From assembly GCF_041435115.1 (NCBI RefSeq), contig NZ_CP108046.1, positions 8,184,001 through 8,248,000 of the forward strand: a stretch of 64,000 nucleotides of DNA. The letters are read 5' to 3'. Shown one piece after another: positions 54,263 to 62,683 of this stretch; positions within the stretch are counted from its first letter, which is position 1, and every line of letters starts with the position of its first letter. Made by a program: the position numbers and the translations under genes. Origin of the DNA: Streptomyces sp. NBC_00289 (lineage in GTDB: Bacteria; Actinomycetota; Actinomycetes; Streptomycetales; Streptomycetaceae). The notes under the pieces were generated by a model, which saw nothing but the letters and a program-made list of their open reading frames with translations, was not told where the DNA came from and did not search any database.

Positions 54263-54853
54263 ATGTACGACGACCACGGCGCACCCATCCGCCGGCGCAC
54301 CCGACTGACGGACGAGGCGGAGGAGCTCCGCTATCTGGGGCTGGAGCTGGAGACAGACCACGACGCCTACGTCTCCCGCGGGCGGGCACCGTGGCGGGGA
54401 CTGAGCGGACACGACCCGCTCGACGACATCCCCGACGAGGAGTTCGGGGAGCGGCAGTTCGAGGACTGGCACGACGGCATGTATGACGATGACGACCCTG
54501 ATCGTCCGCAGCGACGTCGTCCGTCGGGACGGGCCGTCGACATCGTCCCTCCGGTACAGACCGAAGTGACGGTGACTGTGGATCCGGCGATAGCGGCAGC
54601 ATTCGCGGCCCGTCAGTCCGGCGCGACGGAGGGCGCGACGTGGGTCGTCGACGGCGGGCAAGTGGCCGTCGTCGGGGACTTCAAAACCTGGCGCGGCCCG
54701 TGCGCGCAATGCGGCACGGCGTTCGAGCAGCGTCGGCCCGCGAGCCAGACCCGCCGTTGGAGGAAGTTGTGCGGAGGCGAGTGCACGGCGTCTTGGGAGC
54801 GCGACAGGGCTCGTGATCGCAAGCGCCGGCAGCGTGGTGACGACGCTGCCTGA
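54263..54853 (+). CDS. Element protein with C-terminal cysteine motif, unknown function
   Basis: 196 aa. The N-terminal two-thirds are acidic and polar (LDDIPDEEFGERQFEDWHD). The C-terminal 60 residues contain CAQCGTAFEQRRPASQTRRW then CGGECTASW and a basic tail (RDRARDRKRRQRG), like a zinc-knuckle nucleic-acid-binding end. The start ATG has AAGGGGTAAGG upstream. The 153 bp before it contain no gene. A hairpin follows after 21 bp. No family recognised. Confidence 0.7.
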   Translation: MYDDHGAPIRRRTRLTDEAEELRYLGLELETDHDAYVSRGRAPWRGLSGHDPLDDIPDEEFGERQFEDWHDGMYDDDDPDRPQRRRPSGRAVDIVPPVQTEVTVTVDPAIAAAFAARQSGATEGATWVVDGGQVAVVGDFKTWRGPCAQCGTAFEQRRPASQTRRWRKLCGGECTASWERDRARDRKRRQRGDDAA

Positions 54854-54874
54854 CCTGATGTCACGGGTTACATA

Positions 54875-54901
54875 GGGAAGGGGAGGGGGCCGCCCCTTCC
54901 C
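54875..54901 (+). terminator. Hairpin terminator
   Basis: GGGAAGGGG at 54875-54883 pairs with CCCCTTCCC at 54893-54901; loop of 9 nt, followed by pyrimidine-rich TCTCCCCTC. Confidence 0.65.
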
Positions 54902-54964
54902 TCTCCCCTCTACCTCGCGGTGCCTCCGGCCCCCAGAAACTCCGCCGTTGAAGGTCCCCGCGAC

Positions 54965-54997
54965 TGCGTGACGTCGTCACCTTTCCGACGTCACGCA
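54965..54997. repeat. 12-bp inverted repeat in the 54.9-55.1 kb gap
   Basis: TGCGTGACGTCG (54965-54976) and its complement CGACGTCACGCA (54986-54997) with a 9-nt loop. It contains two TGACGTC-type half sites. Terminator, operator or packaging-type signal cannot be distinguished. The rest of the 294-bp gap shows nothing. Confidence 0.6.
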
Positions 54998-55147
54998 ACG
55001 GGCTCCCATCCGCGTCCCTTCGGGGGGCACGTTGAGCGCTGGCTTTTCCTCTGGGCCTTGCAGCTCCGCGCCGTCATTCCGCGGGTGGGAGCCCGTCCCT
55101 ATGCCCAAAATTCGAGCCATAGAGCGAAGATCACGGACGGAGAGACG

Positions 55148-55435
55148 ATGCGCGCTCTTGACGTACCTAGCCCCGTCGAACGGTCGTGCCTGTCATGCGG
55201 GGAAGACTTCCCCGTGACGCTGGAGCACTGGCCGTTCGACGCCGCGGGACGAGGCGGTACCCGACCGCACTGCCTGACTTGCTACAACGCGAGGCGCCGC
55301 GAGGCGTACGCGTCCAATCCTGAGCCCCAACGCAGACGTATGCGAGAGCGATACGCGACGCGTGCGGCTTACTTCAGACAGGCCCTTGTCCCACGTGGAC
55401 CGGGGCCATCGGCATTTCTAGAGACAGAGGACTGA
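55148..55435 (+). CDS. Small phage zinc-ribbon protein
   Basis: 95 aa. CLSCGEDFPVTLEHWPFDAAGRGG is followed by HCLTCYNARRREAYASNPEPQRRRMRERY. The CxxC ... CxxC pair plus a basic helix is the zinc-finger layout often seen in small actinophage proteins near HNH or packaging genes, but the HNH catalytic histidines are not visible. ATG at 55148 chosen over a longer frame because GGAGAG lies upstream and conserved-looking sequence starts there. It ends two bases before the next gene. Confidence 0.7.
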   Translation: MRALDVPSPVERSCLSCGEDFPVTLEHWPFDAAGRGGTRPHCLTCYNARRREAYASNPEPQRRRMRERYATRAAYFRQALVPRGPGPSAFLETED

Positions 55436-55437
55436 CT

Positions 55438-56304
55438 ATGCGTGCGAGCACGAATCCCGAACTCACGGCAGCGTGGGCGACGGTGCCCAGCGTCGCCACA
55501 GCGCAGGAGCGCTACGAGGCGGCCGTCAAGCTGCGCCGCGACTTCCCGCGCGGCGACACTCCCGAAGCGGCCCTGACGCGCGTCCAGGACGAGGCCATCA
55601 CGGCGTTCACGGCCACGGGCGAGTGGCCGAGGGACTTTGCCCGGAAGGCGAGCAAGGCGCATGCCGACGCCGTGGTGTGGCAGGCGGAGGCGATCGCGCT
55701 CCGGCGCGCGGAGGACATGCTGAAGTACGCCGCGGAGGACGTGCGCGACATCACGGCGCCTGACGTCCTGGAGCACCTGGGGAGCCGTCTGACGGAGATC
55801 CTGGGCGCTGCGAAGGACGCCAGTTCGGCGCTGGGCGACGTCAGGACAGCCGACGAGGCCATTGACGCAGGCGCGGATGCCCTCGACGCCTGGAAGCGTC
55901 TTACGTCGCTCCTGAGCGAGTTCCGCAACGTGCGCGCGGCGCAGGCCGACGTACTCCGTTCGGTGAGCGGCCCGGACGAACAGGCGCGCATGCGCGTGTG
56001 GGCGGCGCAGGGCCACGGAGAGGTGCGGGGCGTACGTCTCGACGACGTCCCGGCTCACATCCTGGACGTGATGCGAACGCGCGCCTACAGCATCGAGTAC
56101 CTGGCGTGGCTCGCGCAGTCCGGGGCGGGTTACGTGCCGGCGTCCTTCGATGACCTGGCGGCAGACGTCGAAGCGTCGACGGAGCCGATCTCCTACACCG
56201 ACGCTGGCCGACCCGCCAACTACAGCCCCCGCGTGACGCCGATCCCCGAAGCGCCCGCGCCGGCGCTGACCGGTGCCGAGCGCACCCCTGAACTCTCTTA
56301 CTGA
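55438..56304 (+). CDS. Helical phage protein, possibly structural, unknown function
   Basis: 288 aa, almost entirely helical and rich in Ala/Asp/Arg (AQERYEAAVKLRRDFPRGDTPEAALTRVQDEAITAF). A segment near residues 200-230 is DVPAHILDVMRTRAYSIEYLAWLAQSG. The C-terminus is Pro-rich (VTPIPEAPAPALTGAE). ATG at 55438, two bases after the preceding stop. Size and neighbours suggest a virion-associated or assembly protein; not recognised as terminase, portal or capsid. Confidence 0.7.
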   Translation: MRASTNPELTAAWATVPSVATAQERYEAAVKLRRDFPRGDTPEAALTRVQDEAITAFTATGEWPRDFARKASKAHADAVVWQAEAIALRRAEDMLKYAAEDVRDITAPDVLEHLGSRLTEILGAAKDASSALGDVRTADEAIDAGADALDAWKRLTSLLSEFRNVRAAQADVLRSVSGPDEQARMRVWAAQGHGEVRGVRLDDVPAHILDVMRTRAYSIEYLAWLAQSGAGYVPASFDDLAADVEASTEPISYTDAGRPANYSPRVTPIPEAPAPALTGAERTPELSY

Positions 56305-56316
56305 CCTGGAGGAACC

Positions 56317-56667
56317 ATGACCCCCGAGGAAGAGCGCGACGCCGCTCTCAACGAACTCGCCCGACTCCGCGCCGGAGTCGCAGCCGGCCTGACACCTGAC
56401 CAGTCCGCCCGGATCCAGGGCACCACTTCCGACGAGCTCGAAGCGGACGCCGCGACGCTCGCCGCGGAGCTGGGCGCCGCCAACACCGCTCCCACGCACC
56501 GCTCCGGTGGTAACCAGGGACCCGACGTCGCCACAGCGACCGGTGTCGCGGCCGGCGCTGCGCTGTACCGCGACCGTCACGGCGTCCCGGAGGACGGGCA
56601 GCGTCCCGCACCGACGAACGGGCGGGCCCCGTTCACTGAGAACACCTGGAACATGGAGAGCCGATAA
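56317..56667 (+). CDS. Small acidic phage protein, scaffold-like
   Basis: 116 aa beginning TPEEERDAALNELARLRAGVAAGLTPDQSARIQGTTSDELEADAATLAAEL, followed by a low-complexity tail. The LTPDQSARIQG-ELEADA pattern resembles short proteins I have seen just before major capsid genes in actinophages (scaffold-like); this is a weak memory-based link. AGGAGG lies 6 bp before the ATG. If correct, the missing next gene (capsid) has been deleted here. The 684-bp gap downstream of the following minus-strand gene has no coding sequence I trust. Confidence 0.6.
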   Translation: MTPEEERDAALNELARLRAGVAAGLTPDQSARIQGTTSDELEADAATLAAELGAANTAPTHRSGGNQGPDVATATGVAAGAALYRDRHGVPEDGQRPAPTNGRAPFTENTWNMESR

Positions 56668-56679
56668 CCAGGGCTGACG

Positions 56680-56859
56680 TCAACGTCGCCAGAACCTCCA
56701 GAAGTCAGCAAGCGCTCTGATGATCTCGGGGCGCTCACTGGCGTCAGAGCCACGCAGACTCAGAGGCAGCGAAACGAGCACGATCAGGGCCAGCACGCCA
56801 AACAACAGCGCGAGCAACCACGGTGCAGATAGGGCGAGTTCACCCAGGACGGACCACAC
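56680..56859 (-). CDS. 59-residue single-span membrane protein
   Basis: A short minus-strand gene: GTG at 56859 with AGGAG eight bases upstream. The protein starts MWSVLGELALSAPWLLALLF and continues GVLALIVLVSLPLSLRGSDA, one membrane span at about residues 10-34. It ends ERPEIIRALADFWRFWRR, an amphipathic tail. RBS, start, hydrophobic core and stop all fit a real gene. It runs opposite to the phage genes and ends 12 bp from the 56317-56667 gene. Function unknown; small holin, exclusion or immunity proteins look like this. Confidence 0.65.
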   Translation of the reverse strand: MWSVLGELALSAPWLLALLFGVLALIVLVSLPLSLRGSDASERPEIIRALADFWRFWRR

Positions 56860-57491
56860 GACGAACGCTCCTCAGCAACGGTGTTGTGCCACGTGCCGTG
56901 AGGAGGATGCATCAGCAGCCTCAACGACGACAGGTGACCTGTCAGTGCGCAGGGCCCTTGCTGCGCGCTGCACCGTTGCGGTGCATGTCGTTGAGGTCTA
57001 CGGGAGACCTACAGAGTGGTGGTTCCCTGACGGCATTGCGCCGTTGGGCACCTGTCTACTCAGGGCCACTACTTGCTGGTAGCAAGTAGCCAAGCTCCGT
57101 TGCGGAGCAGGCCGTTCCCGTTGCGGGAGCGGTGCTGAGTTGGCGGTCTCAGCTCCCTGAGCCTAGCACTGTCAGGCTCCCAGTCGCCTGGAGATCAGGG
57201 CGAGCCTCGCGCCGGCTTCGCTGCGAAGATCAACTGACCATGATCACCCAGGGGGTGACCCCTGATCTTGATCTTTGAAGACCGTAAAGGTGCTGGGCGT
57301 CGCTGTCTGTACGGGTCTGGGGACCTGAGATGTAACGCTTCCAGGCGCCGCCGCAGGGCCCTCTGACGCCCCGTTGGGGGCTCTGGCGCGCGGCCGACGA
57401 GGCGGATCGTGCGCGACGGACGATCATTCAGTACGCGCAAGATCCCTCCACAGCCGTTACAACCCGCAGGTCAGAGACCTAAAAGCGTTCG
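56860..57491. other. Structured non-coding interval
   Basis: Between the divergent 59-residue gene and the gene at 57544. It contains at least five consecutive perfect hairpins (56969-57132) and further inverted repeats up to 57390, for example GCCCC-GTT-GGGGGC at 57368-57381. It has no reading frame with an RBS that I trust. Confidence 0.5.
56969..57132 (+). ncRNA. Hairpin cluster, candidate structured RNA
   Basis: Hairpins at 56969-56985 (7 bp), 56994-57010 (6 bp), 57069-57089 (9 bp, loop GGT), 57094-57108 (6 bp) and 57112-57132 (9 bp with one G-U). The first, fourth and fifth share the cap CCG-TTG-CGG but have different, individually complementary lower stems (TGCA/TGCA, GCT/AGC, CCGTTC/GAGCGG). 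This looks like RNA-level constraint; transcript strand is unknown. Confidence 0.4.
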
Positions 57492-57524
57492 AAGCCCCGA
57501 GGAGCGTCCTCGGGGCTTTTTTGT
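57492..57524 (+). terminator. Intrinsic terminator with U-tract
   Basis: AAGCCCCGAGGA (57492-57503), loop GCG, TCCTCGGGGCTT (57507-57518), then TTTTTTG. A true U-tract is unusual for this genome and marks phage-type sequence. It lies 20 bp before the next gene, so something transcribed rightwards ends here, possibly the structured interval. Confidence 0.9.
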
Positions 57525-57543
57525 TGCCCTCAGGAGGAACTCA

Positions 57544-57804
57544 ATGGAATTCGCGACGTCACCGACGTGCGACCGAGCCGGTTGCAGGTTTGAGCGCGGT
57601 AAGCGCCGGAGGGCGAACGGCGCCGTGACGCAGTGGTGCAGCGCCGCTTGCTATAGGTGGAGCGTCAGGGCGCGCTGCGCCATGCGCGCCAGTGACGTGG
57701 TGGAGGCCGCGGAACTTCTCCGCCTATCGGAACTTCTCGACGCACGCTCGAACCCGTGGGAGTTCGTCCCCGGAGTCTTTCCGGAGGACGCCCCGCGCCC
57801 CTGA
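57544..57804 (+). CDS. Small Cys-rich (zinc-finger) phage protein 1
   Basis: 86 aa. CDRAGCRFERGKRRRANGAV-TQWCSAACYRW gives a CxxxxC-CxxxC metal-binding pattern of the FCS/MYM kind, followed by a helical tail RASDVVEAAELLRLSELLDAR. The ATG at 57544 has AGGAGG six bases upstream. It resembles the next gene's product in layout (C..C, C..C, then helix), so the two may be old paralogues. Both lie just before the tape measure. Confidence 0.68.
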   Translation: MEFATSPTCDRAGCRFERGKRRRANGAVTQWCSAACYRWSVRARCAMRASDVVEAAELLRLSELLDARSNPWEFVPGVFPEDAPRP

Positions 57805-57827
57805 GGAACTCAGCCCCATCCACCTAG

Positions 57828-57854
57828 CCCCCAATGGACGCATTGGGGGTTTTT
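57828..57854 (+). terminator. Intrinsic terminator between the two Cys-rich genes
   Basis: CCCCCAATG (57828-57836), loop GACG, CATTGGGGG (57841-57849), then TTTTTG. A second U-tract terminator within 360 bp, placed between short phage genes. Confidence 0.88.
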
Positions 57855-57871
57855 GCATGTCAGGAATTCAT

Positions 57872-58153
57872 ATGAACCATGAACCAACGCGTTGCCTCCG
57901 CCCCGACTGTCGTTTCTCGCCGTTGCTGGGGTTGACCGAAATCGGTGGTCTGGAGGTGTTCGCTTACTGCTCTATTGCCTGCAAAGAGTTCACGGAGGCG
58001 AGTCTAGTTGTCGCCCGTTCGGAGCCGACAACGGAAACTGAACGCCGTTCTCATCAACTCATCCTGATCAACGAGTTGCTAAACCTCCGCGCCCATGCGG
58101 CGGAGTATGACGAGGCTCCGGGACTGTGCGGGGTGCTCGATGCCGGATCTTGA
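57872..58153 (+). CDS. Small Cys-rich (zinc-finger) phage protein 2
   Basis: 93 aa: MNHEPTRCLRPDCRFSPLLG then VFAYCSIACKEFTEASLVV and a helical tail HQLILINELLNLRAHAAEY. The Cys spacing parallels the previous protein. ATG at 57872 with AGGAA seven bases upstream preferred over an in-frame ATG at 57857. Its last 14 bp overlap the tape-measure start, implying translational coupling. Tail-assembly chaperones usually occupy this slot; no frameshift signal is seen here. Confidence 0.68.
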   Translation: MNHEPTRCLRPDCRFSPLLGLTEIGGLEVFAYCSIACKEFTEASLVVARSEPTTETERRSHQLILINELLNLRAHAAEYDEAPGLCGVLDAGS

Positions 58154-61100
58154 CATTGTCGGAACCGCAGCAGTCGATATCGTCCCGATTGCTTCGCAGT
58201 TCCACGAGAAACTGAAGGCTGCCGTCCTCCCTGCCGCGGACCGCGTGGGGCGGGAGGCCGGCGAGCGCATCGGCGAGGCCATATCCCGGAACATCGTCGT
58301 GAGCATCCCGGATGCGGTGGTGAGCGGCGGACGGCGCGCGAGAGTGGCCGCGGACCGTGAAGGCGGGCAAGTTGGAGGCGCCTTCGGACGCTCTGTAAAG
58401 CGCAAGCTGGAGGAGGCGTTCAAATCCCTCCCGCGCGCTGACGTTCGTCTCGGAGATACGGGCCTGAACGCCGATCTCGACCGTTTGCGGGCACGCATAG
58501 CGTCGTTGTCCGGCAAGACGATCGGCATAGACCTTGACGCCGGCGCGGCACTCGCGGAAATCACTGAGATTGACGCAGCGTTGGCGCGTTTGGCGGCCGA
58601 CAACCCAACCGTTCAGGTGAGAACGGACACGGCTGCCGCGCGTGCTGCATTGGCGGCAGTTCAGGCGCAGATAAACGACGTCGACCGCGACGACGTGAAT
58701 ATCCGCGTCAAGGCTGACACGGCCGGCGCAATATCTGCTTTGCGCATGCTCGGAATTCAAATCGGTGCCGTAGCTGCGATCCCCCTAGTCCCGGTAGCTG
58801 CCGCCGGTATCGGCGCCATAGCCTCCGCGGCCGTCGCCGCTGGAGCGGGAGTGGGCGCACTTGCTCTGGCAGCTATCCCCGCGATCAAGGGCGTCACTGC
58901 CGTCATTCAGGCGAAGTCCGCGGCGGAGAAGGAAGCGAAGTCCGCGACGGACAACAGCGCTGCCGCCTCCGTCAAGGCGTCGCAGCGTGCACTTCAGATG
59001 GTGGGCGCACAGCAAGCATTGACGGCCGCCCACCGCAACGCAGCCCGCTCCATCGCGCAGGCCAACCGGCAGGTAGCCGACGCTGAACGCGCCGTTGCCG
59101 ACGCCGCACAGCGTGCCGCGGATCAGCGACGTCAGGCCGCGGAGAGCGTCGAGCGCGCAGAGCGTTCCCTCTCCGACGCCAAGCGTCAGGCCCGGCAGGC
59201 GGAGGAAGACCTCACGCAGGCTCGCGCGGACGCAGTGCAGCAACTCGCCGACCTCAACGACAAGCTTGCCGACGGCGCCCTTGACCAGCGTGACGCCACG
59301 CTCCGCGTCCAGGAGGCGCAACAGGAGCTAGCTAAGACGCAAGCTGAGTACGACGCCGGCAAGGCTACTGACCTCCAGCTCCAGCGCGCGCAGCTCGCCT
59401 ATGACCAGTCGGTACAGGCTGCGGCGGAGCAGAAAAAGCAGTTCAAGGAACTCCAGAAAGACGCGAAGGAAGCCGAGAAGGCAGGCGTCAGCGGAAACGC
59501 GAATGTCAGAAGCGCCGCGGAGCAACTCGCCGAAGCTCAGCGCAGCGTCCGCGATCAGACGGAAGCCGTAGCCGACGCGCACCGCGACGCAGCCCGCGCG
59601 GAGGTCGAGGCGGCTCAGTCCGTGGTCGACGCTCAGCGCTCCCTGGCCGACGCCGTCCAGAGCGCCGCAGACACGCAGGTCCAGGCCGCGGATTCCATCG
59701 CGTCCGCCGAACGGGGCGTCGAGTCGGCTCGCCTGTCGAGCATCGACACGACTGTCAAGGCTGCGACGAAGTCTGACGAGTACCGTAAGGCACTCGCGAA
59801 GCTCACTCCCGAGCAGCGCGACCTCTACGACTCCATTGCCGGCCCGAAGGGCATCACGGCGGCGTTCAAGGCGTGGTCGAAGGAGCTTCAGCCTGACGTC
59901 CTGCCGCTCTTCACGCGCGGCGTCGACGGGGCGAAGGCGTCACTGCCGGGACTCTCGCCGCTCGTGCGAGAGGCAGCGGCAGGTGTTGCGGAGCTCCAGG
60001 ACGCTGCATCGAACGAGCTGAAGCAACCGTTCTGGCGACGATTCAAGGCGGACATCGAGAAGAGTGCTCGACCGGCGATCGTCGGTCTGGGGAAGACGCT
60101 CGGGAACGTGCTGAAAGGCGCGGCCGGCGTCGTCGACGCCTTCCTACCGCACATCGACGGAATCGCTGACCGCATGGTCAAGGCGTCCGGCCGGTTCGCC
60201 AATTGGGGCGCCGGCCTGAAGGGCTCTCCGAAGTTCGAACGGTTCCTGAACTACGCGGACGAGCACGGCCCGTTGATCGCTCGGACCCTGGGATCCATCG
60301 CCGGAGCTTTCCTGGCCATCGGAACGGCGATGTCACCCGTCTCCGGCCCGCTGCTCAGGCTGATCGGAAGTCTGGCCGACGGGATAGCCTCCGTTGCCGA
60401 TACGCTGCCCTGGCTGATTCAGCTCATGTACGGCGCATGGGTCGCCACGAAACTGTGGACGCTGGCAGTGTTTGCGTTCAATCTCGTCATGGCTGCGAAT
60501 CCCATTGTCCTGATCGGCGTCGCTATCGTCGCCCTCGTCGCGACGGTCATTTATGCCTACAAGCATTGGGGCTGGTTCCGCGACACACTGAAGACGGTCG
60601 GCGACGTCGCAGTATGGCTCTGGAAGCAAGCGATCAAACCCGCTTTCGAAGGGATATGGCTCGCTGCGCGGATCCTGTTCGCCATCGTGGTGACGGCCGT
60701 CCTCACGCCGATCTGGATACTGATTCAGGCCGTCGGAGTCATCGCGATGTGGCTGTGGGAGAAGGCGATAAAGCCTTCGTTCACGTACATCGGCGACCGT
60801 GCAACCTCGGTTTGGAAGATCTCAAGCCGTTCTTCTCGGGATTCTGGGACGCGATCAAGTATGTCGGCGACAAATTCGTCTGGCTCTACGACCACGCGAT
60901 AAAGCCCGTGACGGGGTGGATTTCCGACAAGGTACGCGCCCTCTACGACCGGCACCTCGCCCCCGCGTTCAAGGATATGCGGAAGGATTTCGGGTGGGTA
61001 GCTGACAAACTGGAATGGCTGTACGACCACGGCGTGAAGCCGATCACCGACGACATTGCCGACGCGTTCGGCGATATGCGTGACAGCATCAAGGAAGCCT

Positions 61101-61239
61101 GGCAAAGCGTCGTAGACCACTCGAAGACGCCCGTGAACTTCATTATCAAGTGGGTTTACACAAAGGGCATTAAGGCGGTCTGGGATAAGGTCGCCGGCTT
61201 CGTCGGACTGAAGAAACTCCCGGAGGCTCCTAAGAACTC
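58140..61239 (+). pseudogene. Tape-measure protein, 5' part (frameshifted, then cut by IS5)
   Basis: Long tail tape-measure protein of a siphovirus. From MPDLDIVGTAAVDIVPIASQFHEKL there is a predicted hydrophobic stretch (about 215-260), a very long coiled coil with Ala/Gln/Asp-rich heptads (about 290-540), and a set of membrane-like helices near 740-880 (WTLAVFAFNLVMAANPIVLIGVAIVALVATVIYAYKHWGWF). At about 60818 the frame is lost. Restoring one base after TGGAAG lets it run on as W-K-D-L-K-P-F-F, so a single-base deletion is the likely cause. Sequence then continues in the other frame to the IS5 junction at 61239 (PEAPKNS). Confidence 0.85.
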
Positions 61240-61327
61240 GTAACACGATCTTGCTGGCGTCCCGCGGCTGGTACGGGGGGTGCTGTTGAGGTTGCCGCCG
61301 CGAGGTCGTTTACGGGCTACGCCGGAG

Positions 61328-61714
61328 TCATGCCGGGATGAAGCTCGGCCACCAGGGTGGGACGTTGCCCGGGCACAGCGGGGTGGGGTAGGAGTCCGGC
61401 ATGCCAATCCATGTGACCAGGAACCAGGCGAACCACAGGGTGAAGACGAACCCTGCAGCCAGAGCTGTACTGCGATGACGCTTCCCGAGGGTTCTGTGCA
61501 GGATCACCCACGGAACCGCAGCGGCGATCCATATAAGAGGCGCAAGAAACATCAATGTCATGCTGTTGGCTGCTGCGTTGACGCCGATGTCGCAAGCAGC
61601 CCATGCCCTCCCAATGGCAGCAATGATTGCCACCGCGGTGAGCCCACCGAAGAGGACGCCAAAGCCAGTTCCGCTGAACGAGCGGCTCGGAGGACTCGAC
61701 GGCTCTGCTCCCAC
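61328..61714 (-). CDS. Passenger membrane protein inside the IS5-type element
   Basis: 128 aa from a GTG at 61714 (GGGGAG six bases upstream). Three membrane spans: GFGVLFGGLTAVAIIAAIG, NSMTLMFLAPLIWIAAAVPW, AALAAGFVFTLWFAWFLVTW. It ends PLCPGNVPPWWPSFIPA. The composition, spacing of charged loops and absence of frameshifts indicate a real, selected gene. I believe similar chromosomal membrane proteins occur in Streptomyces, but give no family name. It lies between the transposase stop and the element end, on the same strand as the transposase. Function unknown. Confidence 0.65.
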   Translation of the reverse strand: MGAEPSSPPSRSFSGTGFGVLFGGLTAVAIIAAIGRAWAACDIGVNAAANSMTLMFLAPLIWIAAAVPWVILHRTLGKRHRSTALAAGFVFTLWFAWFLVTWIGMPDSYPTPLCPGNVPPWWPSFIPA

Positions 61715-61798
61715 GATCATCTCCCCGCCTCGCGTAGATGCGGAGGGTACCAACGTTCTGCAGCAGCGAGCTGGGGCCCTGGCCTGCCCTGACACCGG

Positions 61799-62609
61799 TC
61801 AGTCGTTCTTGGGCTTCCAAAGCCGTCGCCAGCAGATGAGGCTGCAGGCGAGGGAGACGAAGGCGTCATGGAGTTCGGTGCGGCGTTCCCAGCGGACGGC
61901 GAGGCGTTTGAAGTGGTGCAGCAGGGCGAAGGTCTGCTCGACGACGTAGCGAAGCTTGCCCATGCCCTTGATGTTCGGTGATCCCTTGCAGGAGATGACG
62001 GGCAGGATCCGTCGGCGACGCAACTCGTCGCGGTGGGCGTTGGAGTCATAGCCCTTGTCGCCGAGTAGGGCTTCGGGCCTGCGGCGGGGCCGGCCGGGGC
62101 GGCCCGCGACGGGCGGGATGCCGTCGACCAGGGCGAGGGTCTGGGTGACGTCGTTGACGTTGGCCGCGGTCGTGATGACCTTCAGCGGGGTGCAGCGTCC
62201 ATCGCAGATCAGGTGGTGCTTGCTGCCCGTTTTCCCCGGTCGACCGGCGACGGACCGGTGTCGGCGCCCCTTTTTTCGCGCGGATGTGAGAGCCGTCCAC
62301 GCACGCACCTGACCAGTCGAGTTCGCCAGCCGCGTTCAGCTCCGCGAGCAGGACCCGGTGCAACCGGTCGAAGACTCCTGCTCTCTGCCACCGGTCCAGG
62401 CGGCGCCAGCAGGTCTGCCCCGAGCCGAACCCCAGCTCCAGGGGTAGGAGTTGCCAGGCTATGTCGTTGTAGAGAACGAACAGGATGCCCTGGAGGCAGA
62501 GCCGATCCGCCACCGGTCGTGGCCCCGGGGACCGCTCCGGCCACGGCGGCAGTAACGGCTCGATCAGCACCCACAACTCATCGTCCACCATCCACGGTCG
62601 AGTACCCAC
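61799..62609 (-). pseudogene. IS5-family transposase, two-frame type with an extra frameshift
   Basis: Frame A (62609-62046) gives DDELWVLIEPLLPPWPERSPG ... WSGACVDGSHIRAKKG. A -1 slip at the A6G4 run (minus strand; 62267-62276) continues as RGADTGPSPVDRGK, the expected IS5 motif, so this is the programmed site. A second -1 shift at a GGGGAAAA run (about 62230-62237) is needed to reach TGSKHHLICDGRCTPLKV ... LLGDKGYDSNAHR ... RYVVEQTFALLHHFKR. The second shift is probably a decay mutation. The DDE aspartates (VDGS, DKGYDS) and Glu (VEQTF) are present in the parts. Confidence 0.78.
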
Positions 62610-62683
62610 ACCTCGCGAACGGCCGGATAGTCACACCGGTTACGTCCCACCAGCATGCTTCAACAAGATCCTGTTACGAGCTC

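Larger units (their letters stand above)
61240..62680 (-). mobile_element. IS5-family insertion sequence carrying a passenger gene
   Basis: About 1441 bp. Left end GTAACACGATCTTG; the complement of the right end is GTAACAGGATCTTG, with a CTC before both. A 3-bp CTC duplication (61237-61239 and 62681-62683) restores the tape-measure frame AAG-AAC-TCT-AAG-CTC. The end could alternatively include the CTC. It holds a transposase in two or more frames and an extra membrane-protein gene between the transposase and the left end. Confidence 0.78.

Noticed and set aside
56720..57082. Plus-strand frame whose end reads VAVHVVEVYGRPTEWWFPDG
   Set aside because: It overlaps the minus-strand gene with a good RBS and the hairpin cluster, and has no RBS of its own.
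57395..57480. tRNA-like sequence before the U-tract terminator
   Set aside because: No cloverleaf, no T-loop GTTCRA at the right place, no CCA.
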